From: BRH-c54 sp032251145
GTDB lineage: Bacteria > Bacteroidota > Bacteroidia > Flavobacteriales_E > Vicingaceae
Assembly (NCBI GenBank): GCA_032251145.1
Contig: JAVVER010000051.1
Span: 1 to 22,230 of the forward strand
Direction: 5' to 3'
DNA length: 22,230 nucleotides
In this document: piece after piece, positions 1-7,655 of the stretch
Layout: each line of letters starts with the position of its first letter
Position numbering within the stretch: the stretch's first letter is position 1
Program-made: the position numbers and the translations under genes
The notes under the pieces: model-generated
Seen by the model: only the letters and a program-made list of their open reading frames with translations
Database searches by the model: none
What the model was told of the DNA's origin: nothing

Positions 1-54
1 ATCTAATTTATTAACAAACAATATGTTGAATACTTTTTAAGGGGTGACAAATTA

Positions 55-225
55 ATGCCCGATTTTAACCAAAAAATGAAAAACTTAAGCTTAATGTGTG
101 AAGGTTATTATGATTTTACATCTGAGAATAATCAATATAAATACATTGATGGGAATCATTTACACAAAGCATCTGGCAAAGAATTTACCAAAAAAATTGG
201 AGAACTTATACTGCATAAAGATTAA
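55..225 (+). CDS. Small hypothetical protein, 56 aa
   Basis: An open frame from ATG 55 to TAA 223-225 encodes a short, charged, soluble-looking peptide (begins MPDFNQKMKN, ends ILHKD) with no signal peptide, membrane segment or motif I recognise. A purine-rich AAGGGG stretch at 39-44 lies about ten bases before the ATG, which fits a start here. Its last four bases overlap the 3' end of the minus-strand XrtX-associated gene, so the two are convergent. Another frame closes with TAA at 38-40 just upstream and could be the tail of a plus-strand gene cut by the window edge, but too little is visible to call it. The ORF may be real or chance; I give it modest weight. Confidence 0.4.
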   Translation: MPDFNQKMKNLSLMCEGYYDFTSENNQYKYIDGNHLHKASGKEFTKKIGELILHKD

Positions 226-686
226 TCTCTACTAAAAGAATAAAAAGCCAACCAAAGCATAAATACCGGCAGTGGAGAAAAAACAAATCCCAACAATTTT
301 CTTAAAAAGAAATAAACCGCATCAAAATAACCTAAGGGATAAGCAACAGCTGTTACCAATATTAACACCAACAATATAATGGAATAAAAATATAAGGTAG
401 TATGGGTGTAGTTTTTTTGATGAAAGGAATGATGAATGATAAGTATGGCTAAAAGTGTAAACACAGGATAAAACACCCCCACCAAGCCCCATTTAACCAT
501 GGTTAGTTGCCGAAAATCTAAGGTTCCTAACCATCGTTGAAACCAATAAAAACCAGCTCTATTGTAATCATAACCATCAATTATGGCATTAATTTCTATG
601 GCTAAATTTTCTCTAATATATGTTAGGCTTAACACTACAATCAACCAAAAAGCAAGTTGTATTTTTTGTTTAGTGGATAAGGTCAT
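222..686 (-). CDS. Exosortase-associated integral membrane protein (XrtX-associated type)
   Basis: This 154-aa hydrophobic protein has about four predicted membrane helices, near residues 11-25, 63-88, 98-121 and 134-151, with a short polar loop (IDGYDYNRAGFYW, about 36-48) between the first two. Its ATG overlaps the TGA of the exosortase gene by four bases (ATGA, 683-686), so the two are translationally coupled and probably act together in the inner membrane. Small partner proteins encoded directly after the exosortase are known for several Bacteroidota exosortases (XrtF-associated and XrtX-associated proteins). I assign this one to the XrtX type from the neighbouring enzyme and topology, not from a motif of its own. 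Its biochemical role is unknown in the family. It could be a subunit that helps fold the exosortase or present its substrate. Confidence 0.6.
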   Translation of the reverse strand: MTLSTKQKIQLAFWLIVVLSLTYIRENLAIEINAIIDGYDYNRAGFYWFQRWLGTLDFRQLTMVKWGLVGVFYPVFTLLAILIIHHSFHQKNYTHTTLYFYSIILLVLILVTAVAYPLGYFDAVYFFLRKLLGFVFSPLPVFMLWLAFYSFSRD

Positions 687-1195
687 GCTTTTTTTCTAGA
701 ATAGTTATTTACCCAAAGCACCCATCCTAAAAAAATACACACATATAACAATATGGTAAAGGTATATTTATGGTTAAAATCAAGTTGTTCAGGAGCATGT
801 TTGGCGATAATGATTAATGCGATTACCCTTAGTAAATTTAGAAAATGGATAATAACAATGCCTGCTCCGATAAACCACAATTTATCTTTCCACCTGCCTT
901 TAAATAAAATAATAAATCCGGCAAATAATGCCATTAAATCAATACCATTACAAGGTGCTCCTATGTGTACGCCATGCCCGCCATCCAAGCCAATATCATG
1001 ATGATAAACATACACTACACTTCCGAAAAAAGTTAATATTTTTTCAGACAAAAAAACCAAGTTATCAATAATTACTTTATCTAACCAACCAACTTTAAAC
1101 AACCATTGTTCGTAAAGAAAATACCAAGCAAGAAACATTAACCCTGCTTTGGCAAAAAAGTAAATGAGTTGCTTATTTTCTTGAAGTTTGTTCAT
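683..1195 (-). CDS. Exosortase/archaeosortase family protein, XrtX-like
   Basis: This is a 170-aa multi-spanning membrane cysteine transpeptidase-like protein. The exosortase catalytic triad is visible: Cys82 in GAPCNGIDL, Arg123 in NLLRVIAL and His142 in FNHKYTF, each at the edge of a hydrophobic helix. The extracytoplasmic loop DGGHGVHIG (71-79) precedes the cysteine. Exosortases cleave and transfer proteins carrying a C-terminal signal/TM/basic tail, and in many genomes they sit beside polysaccharide export genes, as here: the gene is divergent from the Wzc gene across a 98-base spacer. The short length, the FAGFIILFKG and YTFTIL stretches and the Wzc neighbour fit the Bacteroidota XrtX group; the subgroup is recalled, the family is secure. 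No protein with a recognisable exosortase sorting tail is encoded in this window, so the substrate is unknown. An alternative subgroup is XrtF. Confidence 0.85.
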   Translation of the reverse strand: MNKLQENKQLIYFFAKAGLMFLAWYFLYEQWLFKVGWLDKVIIDNLVFLSEKILTFFGSVVYVYHHDIGLDGGHGVHIGAPCNGIDLMALFAGFIILFKGRWKDKLWFIGAGIVIIHFLNLLRVIALIIIAKHAPEQLDFNHKYTFTILLYVCIFLGWVLWVNNYSRKKA

Positions 1196-1268
1196 CTATA
1201 AACGAAAGAATTTATTACAAATATCTTTATTTTTTCGCAGATTAATAGTAGAGTTGTAATATTAAAAT

Positions 1269-1276
1269 TATTTTTG
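1269..1276 (+). promoter_or_regulatory. Possible Bacteroidota -7 element before the Wzc gene
   Basis: TATTTTTG matches the Bacteroidota sigma-A -7 consensus TAnnTTTG and lies 17 bases before the ATG at 1294. The nearest TTG (1254-1256) is only 12 bases upstream, shorter than the usual -33 spacing, so only the -7 half is convincing. The start is preceded by an A-rich stretch and no Shine-Dalgarno site, normal for this phylum. Confidence 0.35.
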
Positions 1277-1293
1277 GCTTCAATTTAAAAAAA

Positions 1294-3699
1294 ATGAAGG
1301 AGAAGGAAATTACACTTAACATGATAGAAAGTTTTGATTTTAAAGCTTTCGGGGTGCGTTTACTTAAATACTGGTATTTATTTGTAATTGCCATTATTAT
1401 TGCTATTAGCATAAGCTTTTACACCATAAGGTACAGTGTACCTACTTATGCTACCTACGGTAAACTAATTTTAAAAGACGAGTACTCCTCTTGGGGACAG
1501 GAATATTTTTTACAAGGCATGGAGTTGGTAAGTGCTAGAAATAAATTAGGCAACGAAGTGGGCATTTTACAATCGTTCAATTTAAGTTTTCAAGCCGTTA
1601 ACACTTTAGATTTTAAAGTCTTTTACTACGATGTGGGTAAAATAAAAACTACTGAACTCTATGGGGAAAAACCATTTGAAGTAAAATTAATCGGTGATGA
1701 ATACAACTACAGTGCACGACCTTTTTTCCTAAAATTAATTAATGAAAATAGTTTTTTATTATCTCTCAGCAAGGATGAAATAGATAATGGAAAAAAATAC
1801 CAATTCGGTAAAACCATAAATTACTCTGGATTACAGTTTAGAATAGACAAAAATCCTACACATTTTTCTTACAACAAAAACGAAGACAAGCTTTATCGTT
1901 TTACCATTAACGACTTATATTCCTTAGCAAAGTCTTACCAATCTAGAATAAAAATAGTGTCGGACCCCGAAGAATCTTCCATTTTACGTTTAACGATAGG
2001 TGGAACAAAAATTCAAAAAGAAATTGATTACCTCAATAAATTAATGGAAATCTACTTGGATAATGGCTTGGAAGAAAATAACCAAATCGCCACCAATACT
2101 ATTAATTTTGTAAACGAGCAAATTGACCATGTAGCTGATACGCTGTTGGCAACAGAGAATAAATTGGAACAATTTAAAAGCAGAGTAAACTTAGATAAAA
2201 TTGAAATACAAAACTCAGATGTCATCCCCAACTCCAATAAGATTGAATTACAACTAAATGAAGCTCTGTATGAATATAACTATTACCGTATTTTATATGA
2301 TGAAGTAAAACAACAAACCATTAATGAAACAGATACCATGTATATACCAACTGTAGTAGATGTTTCTGTTCAAGATCCGGTATATCGAAACATCATAAAA
2401 CTTTCTGAATTGTTTATTCGCAAAAATCAATTGAAAAACTCAGTAACAGACAGCACCCTTATTCATAAACAACTAATAATGGAAATTGCTTCTACCCAAG
2501 ACATTGTAATCAACCAAATCAAATCTAACTTGGATAAGAAAAAGTTTGCAGTTGACCAATACCAAGAACAAATGCAATCCATAGATGAAAAACTAACTCA
2601 AATACCCTCTGCAGAAGCCGATTATTACAGGATACAACGGATGTATAATCTCAACGAAGGCTTTTACAATTACTTATTGCAAAAAAGAAGTGAAGCAGCT
2701 ATTGCCAAGGCTTCTAATGTTTCTAAAGCTAAAATTTTAGAATATGCCAGCACCTATACCACTAATTACACCGGCATAGTTCCTTCCAGTATCTATTCCC
2801 TCAACATTAGTGTAGCCTTAGCTATTCCTTTTGGAGTGGTGTTGCTTATTTTTATGTTTCACACTAAAATTGTAGAAAAATCCGACTTAACCAACAGTAC
2901 TAAGATACCACTAGTAGGTTCTTTGGGCTTTATAGAAAATGATACCAATTTAATTGTATTAGACAAACCTAAATCGGTAGTAGCAGAGGCCTTAAGAACC
3001 CTTCGGACCAACATTAATTACCTGATAAAAGGCAAAGATACTTTTTGCATTATGGTTACCTCTTCCATTAGTGGAGAGGGAAAAACCTTTTGTTCGGTAA
3101 ACTTAGCACTAATTTATGCCGCAGCAGGTAAAAAGACCTTGCTAATTGGAGCCGATTTAAGGAAACCCAAAATTCACTACGATTTTGATTTGAAGAACGA
3201 CCTTGGTCTTTCTACCTTATTAATCGGAAAAGCCACTTCGCAAGACATTATTAAAACCACTCATGTAGAAAATTTATCGGTGGTTCCATCAGGCCCTATC
3301 CCTCCTAACCCTTCTGAGTTAATTGAAAGTGAAGCCATGGATAACTTTATTGCTGCTGCCAAAGAAGCATTTGATGTGATCATTATAGACACCCCTCCTA
3401 TCGGTTTGGTTACCGACTCTATGATTATGCATAAGTATGCCGACATGTCGCTCTATATTGTTAGACAAAATTATACCCGCAAGAAAAACTTAGAATTGAT
3501 TAACGACTTGTATGAAGCTGGCAAAATAAACAACATAGGAATTATTGTGAATGCCATTAAAGAACAACGTTTTGGTGGGTATGGCTATGGATACGGTTAT
3601 GGGTACGGTTATGGCTATGGGTACGGGTACGGTTATTATGCAGAAGACAAGACCAACAGGAAAAAGTGGAATAGCTTATTAAAATCGAAAAGAAAATAA
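1294..3699 (+). CDS. wzc: Wzc-type polysaccharide co-polymerase with tyrosine autokinase domain
   Basis: This 801-aa protein sets chain length and drives export of a Wzy-dependent polysaccharide at the inner membrane. An N-terminal helix (about 27-45) and a second helix (about 503-525) frame a large periplasmic Wzz/GumC-like region with predicted coiled coil (about 250-460). A cytoplasmic BY-kinase domain follows, with Walker A SSISGEGKT (590-598, Lys597), Walker A' GADLRKP (Asp621) and Walker B VIIIDTPP (Asp699). The tail is a run of ten Gly-Tyr dipeptides plus one extra Tyr (762-782), then a basic end. Tyrosine-rich tails are the autophosphorylation site in this family, here in an unusually regular form. 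It is the first gene of the plus-strand run, and its TAA overlaps the next ATG (TAATG at 3697-3701). Fusion of the co-polymerase and kinase matches Gram-negative Wzc, not the split Gram-positive CapA/CapB form. Confidence 0.93.
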   Translation: MKEKEITLNMIESFDFKAFGVRLLKYWYLFVIAIIIAISISFYTIRYSVPTYATYGKLILKDEYSSWGQEYFLQGMELVSARNKLGNEVGILQSFNLSFQAVNTLDFKVFYYDVGKIKTTELYGEKPFEVKLIGDEYNYSARPFFLKLINENSFLLSLSKDEIDNGKKYQFGKTINYSGLQFRIDKNPTHFSYNKNEDKLYRFTINDLYSLAKSYQSRIKIVSDPEESSILRLTIGGTKIQKEIDYLNKLMEIYLDNGLEENNQIATNTINFVNEQIDHVADTLLATENKLEQFKSRVNLDKIEIQNSDVIPNSNKIELQLNEALYEYNYYRILYDEVKQQTINETDTMYIPTVVDVSVQDPVYRNIIKLSELFIRKNQLKNSVTDSTLIHKQLIMEIASTQDIVINQIKSNLDKKKFAVDQYQEQMQSIDEKLTQIPSAEADYYRIQRMYNLNEGFYNYLLQKRSEAAIAKASNVSKAKILEYASTYTTNYTGIVPSSIYSLNISVALAIPFGVVLLIFMFHTKIVEKSDLTNSTKIPLVGSLGFIENDTNLIVLDKPKSVVAEALRTLRTNINYLIKGKDTFCIMVTSSISGEGKTFCSVNLALIYAAAGKKTLLIGADLRKPKIHYDFDLKNDLGLSTLLIGKATSQDIIKTTHVENLSVVPSGPIPPNPSELIESEAMDNFIAAAKEAFDVIIIDTPPIGLVTDSMIMHKYADMSLYIVRQNYTRKKNLELINDLYEAGKINNIGIIVNAIKEQRFGGYGYGYGYGYGYGYGYGYGYYAEDKTNRKKWNSLLKSKRK
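3577..3639 (+). repeat. In-gene GGN-TAY hexamer repeat encoding a (Gly-Tyr)10 tail
   Basis: Ten consecutive hexamers of the form GGN TAY, plus one TAT, lie inside the 3' end of the Wzc gene. The third codon positions vary (GGG, GGC, GGA, GGT; TAT, TAC), so the peptide is more uniform than the DNA. That suggests selection on the Gly-Tyr pattern rather than recent slippage alone. Copy-number change would add or remove phosphorylatable tyrosines without shifting the frame. Confidence 0.9.
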
Positions 3700-4769
3700 T
3701 GAAAACGGCTAAGGAAGAAAAGATTAATCAATTGGTGGTGGATATCCATGCTAGCATATTGGAGGTATTAAAAATAATGGATAGCACTTACAGAAAGTTA
3801 TTAATTGTTAATGAAAACAATACTTTTAAAGGCGTGGTAAGTATAGGAGATATACAAAGAGCCTTATTAAAACACAACGATTTTGATTTAGCCATAGGTG
3901 CTATTTTAAGAAGCAACATTACAGTTGCAAAAACTTCTCAAAGTACAGCAAGTATTCATCAAACCATGCTGAAAGATCGGATCGAATTTATGCCGATAAT
4001 CAGTGATACCAACGAATTAATAGATGTTATTTTTTGGGAAGACATAACAAAAAACCCCTTACACAAAGAAAAATTATCACCAGAAATTCCAGTAATTATT
4101 ATGGCAGGAGGAAAAGGTACTCGACTACAGCCACTTACCAACATTATTCCCAAGCCCTTAATACCCGTTGGAGACAAAACCTTTATTGAACACATCATTC
4201 ATTCTTTTACGGTGCAAGGGCTTCGTAACTTTCATCTCTCGGTAAATTATAAAGCCGACTTTATTAAATATTACTTTGATGGAATAACAAAAGATTATAA
4301 CCTCTCCTATTTTAATGAAACAGAACCACTAGGAACTGCAGGAAGTTTACATTTAATGAAAGATAAGATTAACAGTACTTTTTTTGTTTCTAATTGCGAC
4401 ATTCTGATAGATGATGACTATGCCGAAATATTGAAATACCATCAGGCCAACAACAATGAGTTGACAGCAGTAGCCGCAGTAAAAAGCTATGCCATTCCTT
4501 ACGGCACCATGGAAATTGGTGCAGACGGTTTACTAAAATCCTTAAAAGAGAAGCCTGAAAATACTTATTATGTAAATGCAGGCTTATACATTTTAGAACC
4601 TCATTTATTGAAAGAGATTCCTACCAATACTTTTTTTCACATTACCCATTTAATGGAAAAAATTATTGCTCGTGGAGGAAAAGTAGGAGTTTTTCCCGTA
4701 TCTGAAGGTTCATGGAAAGACATTGGTGAGTGGAAAGAATACTTAAACATGATTTTACCAACCCCCTAA
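3699..4769 (+). CDS. CBS-domain sugar-1-phosphate nucleotidyltransferase
   Basis: This 356-aa cytoplasmic enzyme activates a sugar 1-phosphate to an NDP-sugar for polysaccharide assembly. An N-terminal pair of CBS domains (about 8-60 and 65-120) is followed by a GT-A-fold nucleotidyltransferase with the signature MAGGKGTRL (135-143) and KPLIPVGDK. The SNCDILID metal-site stretch, the EPLGTAGS substrate loop and NAGLY-type C-terminal strands are also present. This architecture matches PtmE-type GlcN-1-P guanylyltransferases of legionaminic acid pathways and related LPS nucleotidyltransferases. No other nonulosonic acid gene is in the window, so substrate and base (GTP, UTP or CTP) are not determined. 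The CBS pair could sense adenine nucleotides (inference). The start overlaps the Wzc stop, and the stop overlaps the next start in the same TAATG arrangement, so the three genes are coupled. Confidence 0.85.
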   Translation: MKTAKEEKINQLVVDIHASILEVLKIMDSTYRKLLIVNENNTFKGVVSIGDIQRALLKHNDFDLAIGAILRSNITVAKTSQSTASIHQTMLKDRIEFMPIISDTNELIDVIFWEDITKNPLHKEKLSPEIPVIIMAGGKGTRLQPLTNIIPKPLIPVGDKTFIEHIIHSFTVQGLRNFHLSVNYKADFIKYYFDGITKDYNLSYFNETEPLGTAGSLHLMKDKINSTFFVSNCDILIDDDYAEILKYHQANNNELTAVAAVKSYAIPYGTMEIGADGLLKSLKEKPENTYYVNAGLYILEPHLLKEIPTNTFFHITHLMEKIIARGGKVGVFPVSEGSWKDIGEWKEYLNMILPTP

Positions 4770-6037
4770 TGATGATGCAAAAAAAAGAGCATAAACACAT
4801 CATTTCCTTGGGAAACAACCAAGCTAATTGGGTGGCTAATTTATACACCGCCATCAAAGAAAAAGATGCTTCTTACATATTTGATGCGGATGATTATTAT
4901 GATTTACAAGAAGCCAATCAAAAAAACACGCCTTTTGAAAATAGTTATCACTTTAGAAAAGACTATACCCTAAAAAAATACTTTTGGAAATATACTTGGT
5001 TCTTTTTTACCAAACGATTTTTAATACCTTATCGTTTTATTAAGGCTATTGGCATAAAAAAACAACTACTGGATTTTATATCTATTTATTTTAATGGATA
5101 CATTACCCAGCAGGAGTTTTTATCTAATAAAAACTACGACATTTATCATTTTCATTTTTTAAAATTTACCTACATTAAACAGTTACTTTTTCTACCACCA
5201 ACTAAAAAAGTAATTATTACCATCTGGGGCTCTGATTTACTCCGTTCCAAAAGTGTTATCGAGTTTTATTTTCAACAAAAAGCCTTAGAACGAGCAGATG
5301 TCATTACTTTACAAAATGAAGAAATGAGAGAATTGGTTTTGGCAAAATTTGGCAGACAACTAAAACCAAAAATAAAAGAAGCCCTATTTTTAATGAATGA
5401 AGCCATGTTGAAAATAGTTGATGAATTGCGGCTTAGTAGAGAAGAAATAAATGACTATAAAAAAGAAACGCTTCATTGTTTAAAGAATCAAAAAATAGTA
5501 ATGATTGGACATAATGCTAATCCATTTAACAACCATCTTGAAATTATTCATCAATTAACATCACTTCCTAAAAGCAATAAAAAAGAAGTAACTTTTGTTT
5601 TTTTAATGACCTATGGCAATAAAGAGAAAGTAAACTATGCTAAACAAATAGCTATAGCATGCAAAGTTGCAGGATTAAACTTCCACCTTATTACTGACTT
5701 TTTGACTCCAAAAAATCTTGCTTTATTAAAACTTTCAACGGATGTTTTTATCCACTTACCCGAATCTGATGCCATGAGCGGCACGTTGTTAGAAGCCGCT
5801 TATGCTGGTAACAAAGTTATTACTGGTAGCTGGTTGCCTTATAAAAAATTTAAACAGTGTGGAATGATTTACCAAGAAATTAATAATTTTAATCAATTGC
5901 CAGCAGAGTTGATGCTGGCCTTAGAAAACCCTATAAGCGATTCGGTAGTGGGACAGAACAGGAGAAGTATTCAAGACACTTTTTTTAAAGAAGTGGTCAT
6001 TCAAAATTGGATAGCTATTTACAATAGTTTATTATGA
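4769..6037 (+). CDS. Glycosyltransferase, WecF/GT56-like
   Basis: The start is chosen at 4769, where three ATGs in a row overlap the previous stop as TAATG. This gives 422 aa; an upstream in-frame ATG at 4730 would lie inside the preceding gene. The N-terminal half has an acceptor-side Rossmann-like fold with TIWGSDLLRS (Trp153, Asp156). The C-terminal half has GHNANPFNNH (247-256) and SDAMSGTLLEAAYAGN (333 onward), laid out like the donor half of GT-B enzymes. The GxxxxPxNNH block, the long -FLMTYGN- strand and the late -LxxLKLSTDVFIH- stretch recall WecF, the Fuc4NAc transferase of enterobacterial common antigen (GT56). This is resemblance by eye, and a divergent GT4 is the alternative. It probably adds one sugar to the undecaprenyl-linked repeat unit on the cytoplasmic face. 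Fifteen bases separate it from the flippase gene. Confidence 0.7.
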   Translation: MMMQKKEHKHIISLGNNQANWVANLYTAIKEKDASYIFDADDYYDLQEANQKNTPFENSYHFRKDYTLKKYFWKYTWFFFTKRFLIPYRFIKAIGIKKQLLDFISIYFNGYITQQEFLSNKNYDIYHFHFLKFTYIKQLLFLPPTKKVIITIWGSDLLRSKSVIEFYFQQKALERADVITLQNEEMRELVLAKFGRQLKPKIKEALFLMNEAMLKIVDELRLSREEINDYKKETLHCLKNQKIVMIGHNANPFNNHLEIIHQLTSLPKSNKKEVTFVFLMTYGNKEKVNYAKQIAIACKVAGLNFHLITDFLTPKNLALLKLSTDVFIHLPESDAMSGTLLEAAYAGNKVITGSWLPYKKFKQCGMIYQEINNFNQLPAELMLALENPISDSVVGQNRRSIQDTFFKEVVIQNWIAIYNSLL

Positions 6038-6052
6038 ACAACTAAATAAAGC

Positions 6053-7513
6053 ATGTCTAACTTTAAACAACAAACGGTAAGTGGTATTAAATGGGGCATG
6101 TTGAACAACTTGTTTGTGCAGTTTTTCAATATGGGTGTATCGGTAGTGTTGGCACGTTTGTTATTGCCCGAACATTTTGGTGCTGTGGGTATGGTAATGG
6201 TGCTTACCGGTTTTGCCACTGTTTTTTTTGAGATGGGTTTTGGGCACGCCCTCATTCAAAAAGAAGCACTCCAACCGGAAGATAGTGCTACCGTTTTTTG
6301 GTTCAACCTATTCATGGGCATACTACTCTTTGGTGTCTTATTCTTTTCTGCTCCTTTTGTCGCTTCTTTTTACGAAACCCCCATAGTAGCATCATTGGCA
6401 AGGGTACTGGCACTTTTGTTTATTTTCAATGCCCTAAATGTAGTGCAACTGTCTTTATTAAAAAAAGCCTTAAATTTTAAAAAAATTGCTTTTGTTAATG
6501 TGTTGGCTACATTCATTTCAGGTATTACAGGCATCGTTTTGGCTTTATATGGTTTTAAGGTCTGGGCGATTGTAGCTCAGCTCCTTAGTTTAAGTGGTTT
6601 AAAAACACTGCTGTACTTTATATATAACGACTGGAGACCATCCTTTATTTTTAAATGGCAGGCTTTAAAAAGTATGTTGGGTTTTAGTGCTAGTATAGCA
6701 GGTGATACCATGCTCACCTATTGGGCAAGAAACTTAGATAATTTATTGATAGGAAAATTTATTGGAGGAGATGCCTTAGGCTTATATACCAAGGCTTATT
6801 CCATCATGATGTTGCCTATCAAAAATATTTCTCAGGTTATTAATAGCGTACTGTTTCCTAGCTTTTCATCCATTAAACAAGACCTAACTAAGTTGAAAAC
6901 GGTACATTTACGCATATTAAGTGCTATATTGCTAGTTGTACTTCCTATATGCTGTATTATATGGTTATCCGCTTATGAATTGGTTTATATTCTCTTTGGT
7001 AATAATTGGTTAGATATGGTGCCTTTAGTTCAAATATTAACATTTTTAGGTATTTCACAGTCTATGTTAAAAATTAACGGAGCGTTATACTTGGCTTTAG
7101 GCAAAGCCCAACTGGCCTTAAAGTTGAGTTTTTATTTTCAACTAGTTACTTTTTCTCTTATCATTCTAGGGTTATGGTTAGGAGGTTTGTATGGGTTAGT
7201 AATAGCTTATGCTTTTGCCAGTATATTAATATTTTTTCCTAGTTTCTATTTTATAGGAAAACAAATACAATTAACTTTATTAGAATTTTTAAAAAAAGCT
7301 GCTCCTATACTTATTAGTGGGTGCGTAATGGTAATTGTTACCTGGTTAATTGACCACTATGTCATCCAATTTAATCAGGTAGTTGTTTCGTTGTTATTTA
7401 AAAGTAGTGTAGCTTCGTTATCCTATGTCGTCATGTTAATGCTTTTTAAAGTTTCTATATTTTATGAGTTGATAGCCATTGTTCGTTCTCAAATCAAACG
7501 AAAGAAAAAGTGA
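6053..7513 (+). CDS. wzx: Wzx-type lipid-linked oligosaccharide flippase (MOP superfamily)
   Basis: This 486-aa integral membrane protein has about 12-14 hydrophobic helices spread over its whole length. The opening KQQTVSGIKWG, then ARLLLPEHFGAVGMV, and FFEMGFGHALIQK are typical of the WzxC/TuaB/polysaccharide transport branch of MOP exporters. The central YWARNLDNLLIGKFIG and GLYTKAYSIMMLPI stretches are equally characteristic. It would flip the undecaprenyl-diphosphate-linked repeat unit to the periplasm for the polymerase encoded at 11737. It sits directly after a glycosyltransferase gene, and a structured intergenic repeat separates it from the next one. Length and topology are normal for the family; substrate specificity cannot be read from the sequence. 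Confidence 0.92.
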   Translation: MSNFKQQTVSGIKWGMLNNLFVQFFNMGVSVVLARLLLPEHFGAVGMVMVLTGFATVFFEMGFGHALIQKEALQPEDSATVFWFNLFMGILLFGVLFFSAPFVASFYETPIVASLARVLALLFIFNALNVVQLSLLKKALNFKKIAFVNVLATFISGITGIVLALYGFKVWAIVAQLLSLSGLKTLLYFIYNDWRPSFIFKWQALKSMLGFSASIAGDTMLTYWARNLDNLLIGKFIGGDALGLYTKAYSIMMLPIKNISQVINSVLFPSFSSIKQDLTKLKTVHLRILSAILLVVLPICCIIWLSAYELVYILFGNNWLDMVPLVQILTFLGISQSMLKINGALYLALGKAQLALKLSFYFQLVTFSLIILGLWLGGLYGLVIAYAFASILIFFPSFYFIGKQIQLTLLEFLKKAAPILISGCVMVIVTWLIDHYVIQFNQVVVSLLFKSSVASLSYVVMLMLFKVSIFYELIAIVRSQIKRKKK

Positions 7514-7559
7514 TACGAACCATGAATAAAAGTTGCTCACATAGGGGAATGATTATACA

Positions 7560-7628
7560 ACTCTCCCCCTTACCCCCTCTCTTTTAAGAGAGGGGGAGAA
7601 GTTATTGTAAAATAACTTGGGGGTGAGT
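7560..7628. repeat. REP-like cloverleaf palindromic element
   Basis: Three nested inverted repeats fill the gap between the flippase and the next glycosyltransferase. The outer arms 7560-7569 and 7619-7628 pair with one T-T mismatch. Inside lie a perfect 11-bp G/C-rich hairpin (CCCCCTCTCTT at 7573-7583 with its complement at 7586-7596, loop TT) and a perfect 8-bp hairpin (AAGTTATT 7599-7606 with AATAACTT 7611-7618, loop of four). The C/G tracts contrast sharply with the AT-rich surroundings. The layout fits a dispersed REP/RAYT-type or miniature element. No transposase gene is nearby and the copy number in the genome is unknown. Confidence 0.75.
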
Positions 7629-7655
7629 CAGAAAAAACAATATAAATATTAACAG

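Noticed and set aside
753..1001. 82-codon plus-strand open frame opposite the exosortase gene
   Set aside because: It is antisense to a gene with an intact catalytic triad and has no family features; it arises from the complementary strand of a conserved gene.
7573..7596. The G/C-rich hairpin as a simple intrinsic terminator
   Set aside because: No T-run follows the stem, and it is nested with two other stems, which fits a repeat element better.
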